Shown piece after piece: positions 10,401 through 22,400 of a DNA stretch of 27,040 nucleotides. Under the pieces are notes generated by a model. The model searched no databases. It was not told the origin of the DNA and saw only the letters and a program-made list of their open reading frames with translations. Source of the DNA: Klebsormidium nitens (lineage: Eukaryota; Streptophyta; Klebsormidiophyceae; Klebsormidiales; Klebsormidiaceae). A program made the position numbers and the translations under genes. The stretch lies in the NCBI GenBank assembly GCA_000708835.1, contig DF237729.1:6365-33404 (forward strand). Direction: 5' to 3'. How positions within the stretch are numbered: position 1 is the stretch's first letter; every line of letters begins with the position of its first letter.

Positions 10401-13400
10401 CCAAGTAGATTATCTCTAGAAAAAGAGGGATTTCCAAAAACCGAAGCAGAGCAGAGGAGCAAGACATGAACCGCCCCCAAACCGGCGATTGTTGAGCAAC
10501 TCTTCACAAATTGAGGCACCCACCGTCTGTGGTGGCATCAGAGCGCGCATAGACGACGTTGGACTGCGCGCCAAAGAGCCGGTCCGGCATTGCCTCAATG
10601 TCTGCAGACGCCTTCTCGTCCTTGGGCCGCATAATGGTCAGCAGCTGGCGCAGCATGGCAGTGCGCGTCTTGCTGTGAAGGGACAGGTTGAGGAGGAGAC
10701 GGGGGAGAAGGCCCTTGCCCAATGGCTGCAAATGGGTAGGAGTGAGGTTAGAAAGAGGGTTAACGAATGTTAACAGGAGGGATGGCTGGATAGACAGGTT
10801 CGGGAGGAGGCGGAGGAGGAGGCCCTTGCCCAATGGCTGCAAATGGGTTAGGAGCGAGGTTAGAAGAAGGGTTAGCAGATGATTTAGGAGGATTAGCAAC
10901 AGGTATAGGAGGAGGAGGCCATTGCCCAACGGCTGCAAAAAAGCGAACGGGGTCAGCTTCGGTACCTTCAAAGAGGTGTGAGCAGCACGGTAGCATGTCT
11001 ATTGATATCAGAGTGTCGCACGAAGTAGGTCCTCCTTTACAGAATACCAGCGAGGGTATTGGGATAGGGCTGACATACGGTTTCCTTCACGTAAGCGCGA
11101 TCACGCGGTCCCATAGCAGGGGGGAGGAAAGGAGCGAAAACCAAGCGGAGAACGTGGATGCCAGGCTGGATAATACAGGTTGCCAGAGTGTGCTGAACAA
11201 CCTGGAGAAGAGTCCAAACGCGTTAAGGAATTTCGGGACTAGACAATCTGCCAAAGGATTGCGTCGTTCTGGTCATCTTGCAAAAATCGGCATGGCAAGT
11301 TGCCTCGGATGTGAAGCCCAAGAATGGACATGATCATATGATAACCCAAAAGGCGCTTTGCAGTCTCACCTGGGCGAGCCATAAGAGCCTCAAGATTGAC
11401 CCCAACTCCTTCGTCTCGAGCAGCGGCCGACCCTCCACTTCCTTCCTATGCGGCTCAGGCACGTGGTGCGGATGCGTGCTGACGTGGCCGTTTCCGCGCA
11501 CCCGCGCCTGGAGCGCGTGGTTGATCTGGTGGAGGCGCGTTCGCTGGGCTGCCCGCCCGGGGTCGGCGTGACGGTAGTGCGCCAGGTGGCGCTCTCTCAG
11601 GAGCTGCGCTTCGGCGAGCAGGGCCGGCGGGAGGGCCGCCAACACTTGCTCGGAGGCTGTCAGCAGGACCTGGGGTACAAGAAAGGGAGTGATGAGCTTG
11701 TGAATGATTGGACTCGCCAGTTTCTTTTGGCTTGAAAGTCGGCTGCCGATAACTTAGTTGATGAGGCGAGTTATGCGCAGCCTGCTGGGGTTGCAGGAGC
11801 TTCAGCTTTTTGCTAATGGGAGATCCTCACGGACAACTCTACCTTGACACCATCCGAAAACCCCACTTTCATGTCCAAATCAATTCAATCTTGCGACCCC
11901 CCAACGATACAATGGGGATCATCAGCAGCTTCGCCTCTTCCTTGCTTCCTCGATAGGCAACTAAAGAGTTCCTTCTTACAATGTCCAGCATCACTCCTAC
12001 ATGAAGAAAAGAAAGCCCAAGATGGCCGAACCAGACGGATGAGGATATGAATTGGGTAACTAACCGTTGCACAGATTACTAAAGCGGAACGAAGCCCGCC
12101 CACTTTGACTCAGTACTCACCTCCTCCCGCAGGTCCGGCGGGAACGTCGCGATGATCGACGCGCTGTCCATGTCGGCGCTCGTCGCGCTCGCCGCATGCC
12201 GCGCCGCCGCCTGTGCGACCCGCTGCTGCGCAAGGACCTCCGCTTGCATATCGGGCGGGAGCGCCGCCAGAAACTCCGGGTCCACGTCATTCGTCAGCAG
12301 CGCCTCGATCGGGTTGTTGCTGCTCGGACCGGGAGCGGCTTCGGGTACTTGAGCGGCCGATGGGGCGGGGTCCGGGTTTTGGGCTTCGTTTGTTGGTGGG
12401 TTGGTCGGGTCTGCGGGTGCCGCGGGCGCGGCCGGGGGTTGGGCGAGCGCGGCGAGGGTCGCCTGGCGGGCTTGCCTGGAGGAACGGGAAAGAAGTGGAG
12501 TGAGATGCGTGTAAAGAATGGACAAAAGGATGACCAAAGTCGGCCCGCGAAAGTTCCCCTTCCAGAACAAAACGAAATTACTAGCCAGAGAGAAAGCCGC
12601 TGTGCTGTCTCCGCAAGATCGAAGTGAAAAGAGACAGGCACACAGGAAACGGCTGTGAGGCCGGTGCTCGAAGAACCCCCGAAAGTTGCATGTCGGAAAA
12701 AGGTACACCCGACAGATAACTTTTGTGACGTGAGCAGGACGAAGCAGGTCGAGTCCTTGAGTAAGCAGCGACGTAAGCAAAGAACTTACCTTCTCGCCGC
12801 AGCCTGCTCGTTCTCGAGCACCTCCGCCCTCAGCTCCGGAGGCAGGGCGTCCAGGAAGGTGGGGTCGATTCCGCTCATGCCGGTCGCGGTCTCAGGGGCC
12901 GCCTCCACGGGAGCCGCAACTGTGGGGCCGACGCCTTCTGGACGCGCGGTCTCTTCCGCTTGCTGGGAAGGATCGGCTGGAGGCTCGGTGTGGCCGGCTG
13001 CAGAAATAGCAGAAGACTTTAGATGACGATTCAGTGATGTGTACGTTTTTACTGAAATCGGGCCTCATTCTGGAGCCATCAAAGATCCTGGCCGTGAACG
13101 CATCAGACGGACAATTGGATGATCTATTACACTCGTAAAGGGGTGTTGACCATTTTAAAGAACTATTTGAGTTGGGTGTGGCAAGAGCAAGCCATGGCAC
13201 ACAGTTTCCAGTCATTGTGGACCGTGACAAAGCAGATCAGATCCAACTGGACTTCTCGCATTGCCAGACTCAATTCAAATTAACAGTCATTATAACAGCG
13301 AACAACCCTGAGGCCCTACTTAGGCAACAGCCCTTTCCTGTGGCAATCGAGTTCTCAGAAAAGTGTCGCACCTGGTGCTCCGTGCTCTCTTTCCCCTGCG

Positions 13401-16400
13401 TGAACATCCTCGTTACCATCTCGGCTCCCGATCTCAACGTCCAAGCTCCTCAGGCTCTCGCCCATGTTACTCCCCCCATCGCTGGCGTCCGGCGCATCTC
13501 GTCCCTGTCCCCCTTCGCCCATCTGGACGTCCCCGTGCTCCTCAGCGGGGGGATCCCCCTGCTCTGCCGGTTCTCCCGTCGACGCGCCCGGTTGATCGTC
13601 CAGGGCGCCCATCCCCTCATCGGGGGGCGCAACGGGGGCTGCCCTAGCGGCCGGCTCCTGCTCCACAGCCATTTCCGACGTCGCCTCCGCCGCAGGGGGT
13701 TCGTTCGCCCTGTCTGCGGAGCCCCCTGCAGGAGCGCCTTCTTGTCCAGACTCTTCCATGGCCTGCGGTTCGTCGGGCTTGGGCTCTTCTGGTTGGGATG
13801 TAGGCACGGCCGGGGCGGGCCGCTCGGGTTCCGGTGGCGGAGGCTCGGGAACGGTCAGCTGGCTGACGAAGTCGCCTTCGACCAGCTCAGCAATGGTGGC
13901 GTTGAGGCCGCCACCCTGCAGGAGTAGAGAGTAGAATATGATGGGCAGAATTAAGTGCACCAGATTGTGAGCTTTAAGTGCAAAAGAGCCCTGTAGCTCG
14001 TGCCTTTGTTCAGCGACATTGTGGTGATATTCACGAGACAATCGCATGCACAACCGCTCAAAGCCTCAGATAAGCAAATTGGAACTCCTAAAAGACAGCG
14101 ACTGAGGATCAAACAGTCCCAACAAGCAAGTTTACAAAGACAACAGCAGAGGCGAAGAAGGTATCACGAAAGTCGAGGACATCAAGATCCAGTGCTTTCC
14201 GACCCACCTAAGCCTTGGTTGCAGAGATCTCAAAATAACGCAACAGAATCTCAGCAGAACGCCCCACCTGCATCTGGCTGTCCTCCGCCCAGCTGGCCAT
14301 CCGATCCGTGCGCACCCCTCGGCGCGCACCTCCCGACGCCATACCCTCTCCGAAGTCCACAAAGCCGCCCGCGCCACCTCCGGCCGGCCAGCCGTCGACC
14401 CCCGAGTTCGCCATCAGAGCCGCATCGACGGCCAAGAGGCGCGCATACTCCGGGTCTCCGGCGCCGGACGGTCCCACGATGACGTGGTGGCTTGCCACGT
14501 TGCGCCAGGTGGACGTGGCCATGGGCGGCGTGGGGTTGGCGGCAGTGGGGCCGCGGGAGAGGAGGGGGTGCTGCTGCGGGCCGATACGGGCTTCAGCGCG
14601 GGCAGAGCGCTCGGGATAAGGCCTGCACAAGTGACGTCAGAGTCAGCTTCGGTCTTGAGGAACTCGGAAGAGGCAGGTTGCTGAAGAGATGTTGTACTTG
14701 AAGTAATTGAACGATCGGAGCACTGAGGAGGCAAAGAGGTTGAGAAAAGAAAGCCCGTTGCGCCAGGTGCTCCGAGCCCTTTAGGACGGGGGCTAATAGA
14801 CTAGCAAGACATATGCTGAAGGTGCCTTGGCCGGGACAAACGAAAGTGACGGAAACTGGACGTATGATGAACTCGATGTAAACAAGCAGAGACTCAAGAG
14901 ACTCAACCTCAACCTCTGCTTTTGATGCACTTCATACATAACACTTACCTGTAAGTGATTGCCCGGTTGCCCCGTCCCTCCACCTGCCGCCTCAGCCCCG
15001 CAAACAGGTTCCCAACGGACGCCATCGCGCCGCCCCCCCGCGCCATGTCCAGCAGATGCATCTGGTGGCCGTGGGCGACCACTTGCTGCCCGCCCGTGTG
15101 GCGAGGGCCGCCTCCCCAGTGCACTTCCGTGATGTGGTCGTCGTGCCACTCGTCGTGATCTTCGTCTTCTTCTTCATCTTCGTCCATCATATCCATTTCT
15201 TCGTCCTCGTCGGCGTCGTGCACCGCGGGCGGCGGGTGCGCGAGCGCGTAGCGAACGCCGTCGTCCTCGTCCTCGTCTTCTTCCTCTTCTTCCTCTTCGT
15301 CCTGACGGGAGAAGCATACGAGGGGTCAGCGGGTGTAAATGAGACCTCGTTGGCGCTTCTCAGGGAGCACTCAAAAGGAAGAGCCGAACCAAAGGCCCTG
15401 TCACAGAACTGGTGGGTTTTATCATCATGAAGAAGAGGCCGCCTCCTGACGTATCTGAAAAGGTTCAACAAGAACATGATGGTGCAGAGGGTTTTGACTT
15501 CCACCTTCGTCCCAATATCCCGCTAAGGACGGCTGTTCAGAGTGAAATAGTCTTTGACCAAGGAACCTCCGTCAACGAAGTAGGTAACAGATGAGGGAAA
15601 ACCAGGGAGGAGACTTGACTGTGACGAAGCAACTGCATCTACAATCAATTAAGGATGCTCAGACATTCGCAAGTCCTTAGCACGCCAAGTCCAAAAAACA
15701 TCCTAAGCTTACCCCTTCTTCGTCCGTAAGCGGCCCAGGATCCCCCTCCAAGTGCTCGTCCCCGTCCTGATCGTCCTCCTCGCCATCATCCGGCTCCCCG
15801 TCATTGTCGTCATCATTGTCGTCATCATCCCCCTCATCATCATCGTCCTCATCCGGTTCGGACGGTTCCTCGTCGTCGGACGGCCCCTCGTCCTCGTGTC
15901 CGAATGGCACCGGGCCCCCGAAACCGGCCATCATGCGCATGGGTCCCGGGTGTTCTTCGTCGTCATCGGAGGCCTCGTCTTCCTCGGCGTCGCGAATGTC
16001 CTCGACCATGCGGTTGATGTCCTCGGTAATCTCTCGGAAGCGGTCGCGCTCTGCCATGCGGTTGACAGCCATGCGCTGCAAGGCAGAGAGCGATTATTAG
16101 AGACTTTGCTCAAGTCACAACGCGACTGACTGCTTGGACAATATCACAATCCTTTGTACAACAATTGGTGCCCACGTCGGAATGCGCTGACTGCTTAAAC
16201 AGGATCATAGAACATGCTACGACAACCGAATGCTCTGCAACTTTCAGTCGAACGTGAGCTTGATCACCAGAAAACGCGTAGTCCTACCTTCGAAGGAGAT
16301 TGACGGAAAGGGGAGAAGGAATCTGTCCAACTCGCAAACTGCATAAGCTTTGCAACAAGAGGCAAACGATAAGCCTACCGACAAGCGACGTCGGTTGAGA

Positions 16401-19400
16401 CTTTTTGGGGAAGATGGATCTACCTGCAGGTGCCGATTCAGCCGGTCATGGTCCATCCGGTCCTGTTCTTCGTCGTGGGGGGGTCGCTCTTCCTCCGCCG
16501 CAGGCTGGCTCCCAGTCGGAGCGCCTCCCACCTCTGCCCCCTGGGCTGGTCTCCCTTCACCTGCCCCAGTTTCACCGCCCGCAGTCGCTGGGGGTGCCTC
16601 GCCTTGGCTTCCGACGACCTCCGTCCGAGCGCTCGTGTCCCCGCGCACGTGCCCCAGGCGAGAAGCCGGTGCATGCGCAGCGATGCTCGGACTAACACGT
16701 GTCAGCGCCTCCAGGGCTTTCAGGATCTTGCTCACCAGCGTTGGGGCGCGGGGGTGGTCCAGATCCACGTTGGTTAGCACATGGGTTAGCGACTGGACCA
16801 TCCCGGCCTCAACCGTCGTCTTCAGAGTCTCCGCCGAGAAGGACGGCCCAGCGGCGCTCGCGGTTGGGCCTGCTGACAGCAGGTTAAGCGCTAACCCGAT
16901 CAGGGTGTCCACTTTCCCTTCCTCGGGAACCGCTTCCCCGGTTGCCGGCGCCGCCCCTCTGTCGGGAATAGAAAGGAGCGCCTTGGCCATGTCAGTGACC
17001 AGCCGTTTCCGCCCCTCGCTGGACCGCAGGCAGATCGCGTTCAGGAAACTAGACGCGGTTGGCGGGATGGCTTTCAGCAGGTCCCAGCTGTCGAGGGCTG
17101 CCCGGGCCTCCGCCCCAAGCGCACGGTAGGTCACGAGCTGATGCAGGATGTGGTGCAGCAGGCCCCCGGTTCCCTTCCCCTGGGCGCTCTCCCAGTCGCG
17201 GCGCAGCACCACCGAAAGGCACGACGAGTAGAGCAGGCAGAACTCGGTCAGGAGGCGCAGCACAAAAAGCACCCGCGCCGCCTCCGCCCTCTGTGCCGCG
17301 CTCAAGCCCACCTCTTCGTCCTTCTCTTTCCCCGCGGCAGTTTCTTCGACTTTCGCCTTGCCCTTGTCGTCGACGTCGACGTCCATCGGGCTTGCCTCGT
17401 CAGCCCCGGCGGTCTTCTTAGGAGCGCTCTTCTCCAGGCTCTGAGGGGGGCTGTAACGCTGAACGACCTCCAGCAGCTGGTTAATGACTGCGGTGAAGCT
17501 GTGGGAGATTTTCTTGCCCGGGTGGGAGCCCCGAGGGGCCTTTGAAGGAGTGGCTTTGGGGGCGGCGTCAGAAGCCCCGGGCTCCTCGGGCTTGGTGCTG
17601 GAGGCGTCCTTCTTCTCGTCCTTCGCTTTGGGCTCACCCTGCAGAGGAGGTTGCGATTCAAAAGGTACTCGGACCAGAGCCGTGGTCGTGTGAGTCGATC
17701 TCGACGTTAGGAACAGGCATCGATGTTCTCGAATCGAAGCTCAAACAGGAACTGTCCAGAAGCTTTATAAAATAAGGAGAGCCAGAGGAGCAGCAGAACT
17801 TGTCTCTTCTTGTTCACTTATCCGGCTTTTCAGGCTCCAGAATTGGACCATTTTGTCAGCATCTCGGTGACAGATCTTGAAGGTGCAACACCGTCTTTGC
17901 TGGGTAACCTTCAATCAAAAGTACTGTACACATTAAACCCAACCTTTATCGTCGCGCAGGCCTAACGAATCTTTTCTGTGCTGCGCTCAAGCGATGCTGC
18001 CAATTGCAAGAGAAGGATTATAGACCTGGTCCAGCACGTTCTGATGGAAATACGAATTCAGAAGGATGATTGCTTGGCTTCAAAGCTCCAAAGCGAGCAG
18101 CGAGCGGCCCAAGACACAGTTTCTGAGGGTGGTCAAATGCAATCCCCACCTTGTCCGTCTTCTCCTTGGTCTCCTTCAGCACGATCGTCTGCCGCCCATT
18201 CACCTTCTCCACCTGGCACACCGCGGCCGCCGCCACCATAAACACGCTGGGCTCGCGGCAGATCACGGGCGCCATTGTCGTCAGGAACATGCGCGGGCTG
18301 AGCGTTCCCATCTGGCGCGCGAGCGTCGTCACGAGCGCCTGCTTGATCTCCGCTTCCATCGCCTGCTGCAGCGTGTGCGGGTCCTCGAGAACGTGCCGGA
18401 TGATGGACGCGACCAGCGGCTCGAAGCGCGGGTTCATGTAGACCTCGGGGCGGGCGAGGACGGCCGAGAGCGCGCCAGAGTCGAGGAACTGCGCCATGGA
18501 GATGCAAAGTTTTAGAAGTCAATGGCAGGTTCTCTTGAAGCGACGAGGAGCACAGAGTGCGTCCACTTCGATGATGTTCAAAAAGTTCCCGCTGCCTTTC
18601 GAGCAAGTCTGATTCCAACAGCAGAACGCAAGACTCTCAAAGCCCTCTCCCTAAGACAACGGCAACTACTCATTTAGGCAGATGGCAATTCCCGACGGAG
18701 GTTGACAGACTTGCAACTGCCTTCGGTCTCATGGCCGACAATCCAAGACAAGCGGAGCAGAATCCCTTAACGGCCTCAACTGTGCGGGACCACGACGCTG
18801 AATCGATGGAAAACGAGTCACGAACATATGAAAGAGCAACGACCTACTGTACGACGAGCTTGAAGCCCAAAATCCGAAAAGGATGGAGCGAACCGCTGAA
18901 CGGCCTTAACACTATGCAGTTCAGGCCCAGAAACTTTGGCATCCAGAAACTTTTAATCGAGGCGGAACAAAAAAAACAAACAAAGACAACTACGACGACC
19001 CACCTGCACCGCCAGCTTGTGGCTCTTGCTCAGGTGGGACGTCAGCTGGAGCACCGCTTGCGCCGCATCCAGCGGCAGCTGCTTCTGCAGCAGAGCGCAG
19101 CAGATCGTCATCGCCTGCGCCTGCTGCTTGCCCGAGAGCAGCCCGCCCGCATTGCACAGTGCGCTCAGCATGGTGCTCTCCTTCGTCTTCTCTTCCTTCT
19201 TCTCCTGAGCCGTTTCGGCTGCCCCCGTGGCCGGGTTCGGGGTTTGATTAGCGGCTTGGGTTGGGTTGGCGTTCTGAGCTGGGGGAACTCCTCGGACTGC
19301 ATTCAACCCCACGTCTAGCTCCTCCCCCAGCTGCATCTTGTTGGTCGAGAACCCGTCCAGCACCAGAAAAAGCGCGTCCACCCAGGGGGGGTGCACCGCC

Positions 19401-22400
19401 TGCTTGGGCGCCTCCCCTGCCGCCGCCGTGGTGAATACATCCGCGTCCTTAACCCGCTCCACAAACCCGGCCAGAAGCTCCAGCACGATGTCGACCAGCC
19501 CCGCCTGCGCCGCGTGCACGCGCGTGTTGCTCTCCTCGTGCATCACGAGGGCCAACACGTGGGCGACCGTCGACAGGCTCCCCTCGTCCCCGCTCTCCTT
19601 CGCCACCTTCAGTTGCTCCACCAAGTACGCAACAACCTCCTTCCGGTCTTGGCCCTCCTTCCGGTTGCACAGGCAGACCAACAGGTCAGTCATCGAGAAC
19701 GCGACTTCCCCCGCTTGCACCAACAAGTGCACAGCCATTGACAGCGTATCCTTGACCGCGGGCACCTCCAATGGGGGCTCTTCTTCCGGCTTCTCCGGCA
19801 CCCCCGCGTCCGTGACGTCCGTATCGATCCCCCCCATCGACAGCGCCAGCGCGCGAGCCAGCTCGTCTTCGTCGCTGCCTCCCGCCGCTGTCGCCGTCGA
19901 CGCCGCAGGGGGTTCTTCCGGGTGGCTGAAGAGCCACTCCAAGGCGACCTCCACGTCGTTCGTCCGCACATGCCGTAGTGCGTCCTCCGCGCGCTGGCGC
20001 GAGAAGCCCATCTCGACGATCATGTTGATCGCGTCTTCGTCGAGTGGCAACGCCGCCGGCCGCGGCGCAGGGATCGCAGGCACGCCCCCTGCGCTGATCT
20101 TCTGCCCCTTCTTGTCGCCGACCCCGCTATATATCTGGGTCATAATCGTGAAGATGCTCTCAATGAAGGGGGCGGGGCTCTTGGCAAACAACGGATGGCC
20201 CCAGATCGGGAGCACCACGTCTAACACGTCTTGCTGCAGCCCCAGCACGAAGCTCTCTGCATCTTTCGCGGCCGGTTTCACGGCCCCCTGGACTGGCTGG
20301 ACCATGAGCTGCAAGCTGGAGGTCGGAGCTAGCAGCAGCTGCGCATTTACTATCTGCTCCACGAACCGGGTCAGGCTCAGCAGCAAGTCAAACAGCCCGT
20401 GCGAGAGTTCCCCCGCCGCCGCGCCCTTGTCCCCCTGCTCGCCCGCTTTCGCGAGCTGCGCCCACAGCAGCTGCGCGCTCGCCTCAAATGTCAGCAGCAC
20501 CTCCTGGATCGCACCAAGTGCGTCCAGCCCGCCCAGAATCGCCGTGTTGCACGTCCTCCGCCGGACGTCCACAACGGTCGCCAGCAGATCGTCCGCGATC
20601 CGGCTCACGAACGCGCACTTCACCGCCAGGGGGGCGTCTTTCGCCTGGGCTGACAGGCTGAAGGCGCTCTTGGCAGACTCAGCCAGCCAGGCAATGTACT
20701 TCTTGGCCTGCGAGTTGAGTGTCGTCACGTCCTGGCCGCGGCGCGAAGACTGCACGATCGACTTGCCGAGAGCGACGTACATACCACGCCCAGCGGTAGC
20801 AAGACGGCCCACGACTTCGTACATTGCCTTCTCTGCCTTCTCAGCGGCCTTGGCGGCTTGGGCAGCGTTGGGCGTGGCGGAGTTGTCGCCTGTGTCGCTC
20901 GCCATGGGTGTCTGTGGAGGAGGGGAAAGAGCTGTGAGCTTAATAATGAAGATGCAAAGCAGTGTAAGCAATCTGACCAAAAGGCTATGGCTACAAGCAG
21001 ATGAGTTTTCTCAAAACTCCAAGCACGGAGATTACTCTCTTCTGCAGGACTTGGCTTCGAGACGGCCAAGACGCAAGATGCAAAAGCTACGAGCTTCAGA
21101 TGCAACCCGAATGAAAAGTCTGACCCAGCACATTATACTCATCGTGCTGCCCTACAGCTTTCGCAGCACGACTTCAATCTTTCCTAGCTTGAAAAATCAA
21201 GCAGACCAAGTCCAATCGGGCACGGTAACCTCACAAGCTCTCCCACTTGTGCCACTTGATTCCTGAGCGAGAGAGTCCTGGCAATAAGTCGGAACAATCT
21301 GACACCCGACCAGGCCCCAGCAGAGGCCCGACAAGCAGCTCACCTCCGGATCGTCCTGCGCCGCAAGTGCGTCGTCCAAGTCCGCCAGCGCCTGCTCCGG
21401 GTCGTCCACCGCATGGTCCACCGCCTCCATCGCCCCGTTCTCTGCAGCCGCACGGGCCCTCCCCCGGATCAACCGAGCCCTGGCACTCCGGCCCGGGATC
21501 CACCTCACGTCCGTGATCCCCAACCGGTTCCCGTACTGGTCCACGTACTCCTGGACCATGCTCGAGTCCTCCTGGGCCGGGGGCGTGACCTCCTTGGCGT
21601 TCTGCCCCGCCCGGCGGGACTCGTCGAGCAGGAACGCCCCCTGCCAGACCGCCTCCTTGTACAGCACGTCCAGGTCTTTGAGCACGTCCGCGGCGCCGCC
21701 GCACATCTCCCCCATCACGCCCGGGAAGCTGCGCACCATGCTGCTCGCGAGCGAGAGCAGGCACTCGGCGCTTGCCCAGTGCCGGACGACCTCCGCGCGG
21801 ACGTCCTTGTCCAGGTCGGACAGCTTCTTCCCCGCGAGCTGCTTCTGGGTGGCCGCCGCGCCGCGCTTGAGCTGCTCGCGGAGCACCGAGACGACCGCGC
21901 GCACAAGCGAGTGCGACTGCTGCGGCGCGAACGCGCGGAAGGCGACCGTCATGCTGTGCGCGGCGCCCGACTGCGCGCCAAACGTGACCGGCATCTGCGG
22001 GAGTGTGTACAGCTCCAGCAGTGCCTCGACGCCCCTCTTCTCGATGAACGCGCGGCATGTCTCCTGGTTCGACAGGACCGTCTCCAGCATGCGCATCACG
22101 TTCGTGATGCAGTCCGGCAGAAACTTCTCCAGTTCGGCATCCGACAGCTCCCCAATCAGCTCCTTATCCTCCACCAAAATCTCCCCAACCACCGCAGGTG
22201 GCGCCTCCGGCACCGGGGGAGGCGCCTCGCTGTCGCCCGTATCCATCGGCTCAGGCCCGTCCCCACTCTCCGTCATCTCAGCGACCGCGGGCTCCACGCT
22301 CTCCTGCCCCCGGGTTGCTTCAGGCGCCGGCTCCGCAGTTGTCCTGGCCAGCAAAGCTGCCGCCGCTCTCTCCGCCTTCACCGTGCCCCTCAGCTGCTCC

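Noticed and set aside
10504-10971. Treating the whole 155-codon minus-strand frame as exon 16
   Set aside because: Family alignment joins LRLLWLAQ directly to [15 protein letters not shown], so the extra 37-69 residues would be an insertion. Kept as a possible alternative acceptor, not the main model.
15752-16129. + strand frames rich in Ser or Val/Ile opposite exon 9
   Set aside because: These are antisense readings of Asp/Glu codon repeats (GAC/GAT/GAG), which always give Ser-, Val- or Ile-rich frames.
19338-21266. 642-codon + strand open frame opposite exon 6
   Set aside because: It is exactly antisense to a conserved UBA/UIM exon. Its Ser/Ala/Pro-rich composition is what GC-biased codons give on the opposite strand, and I recognise no domain.
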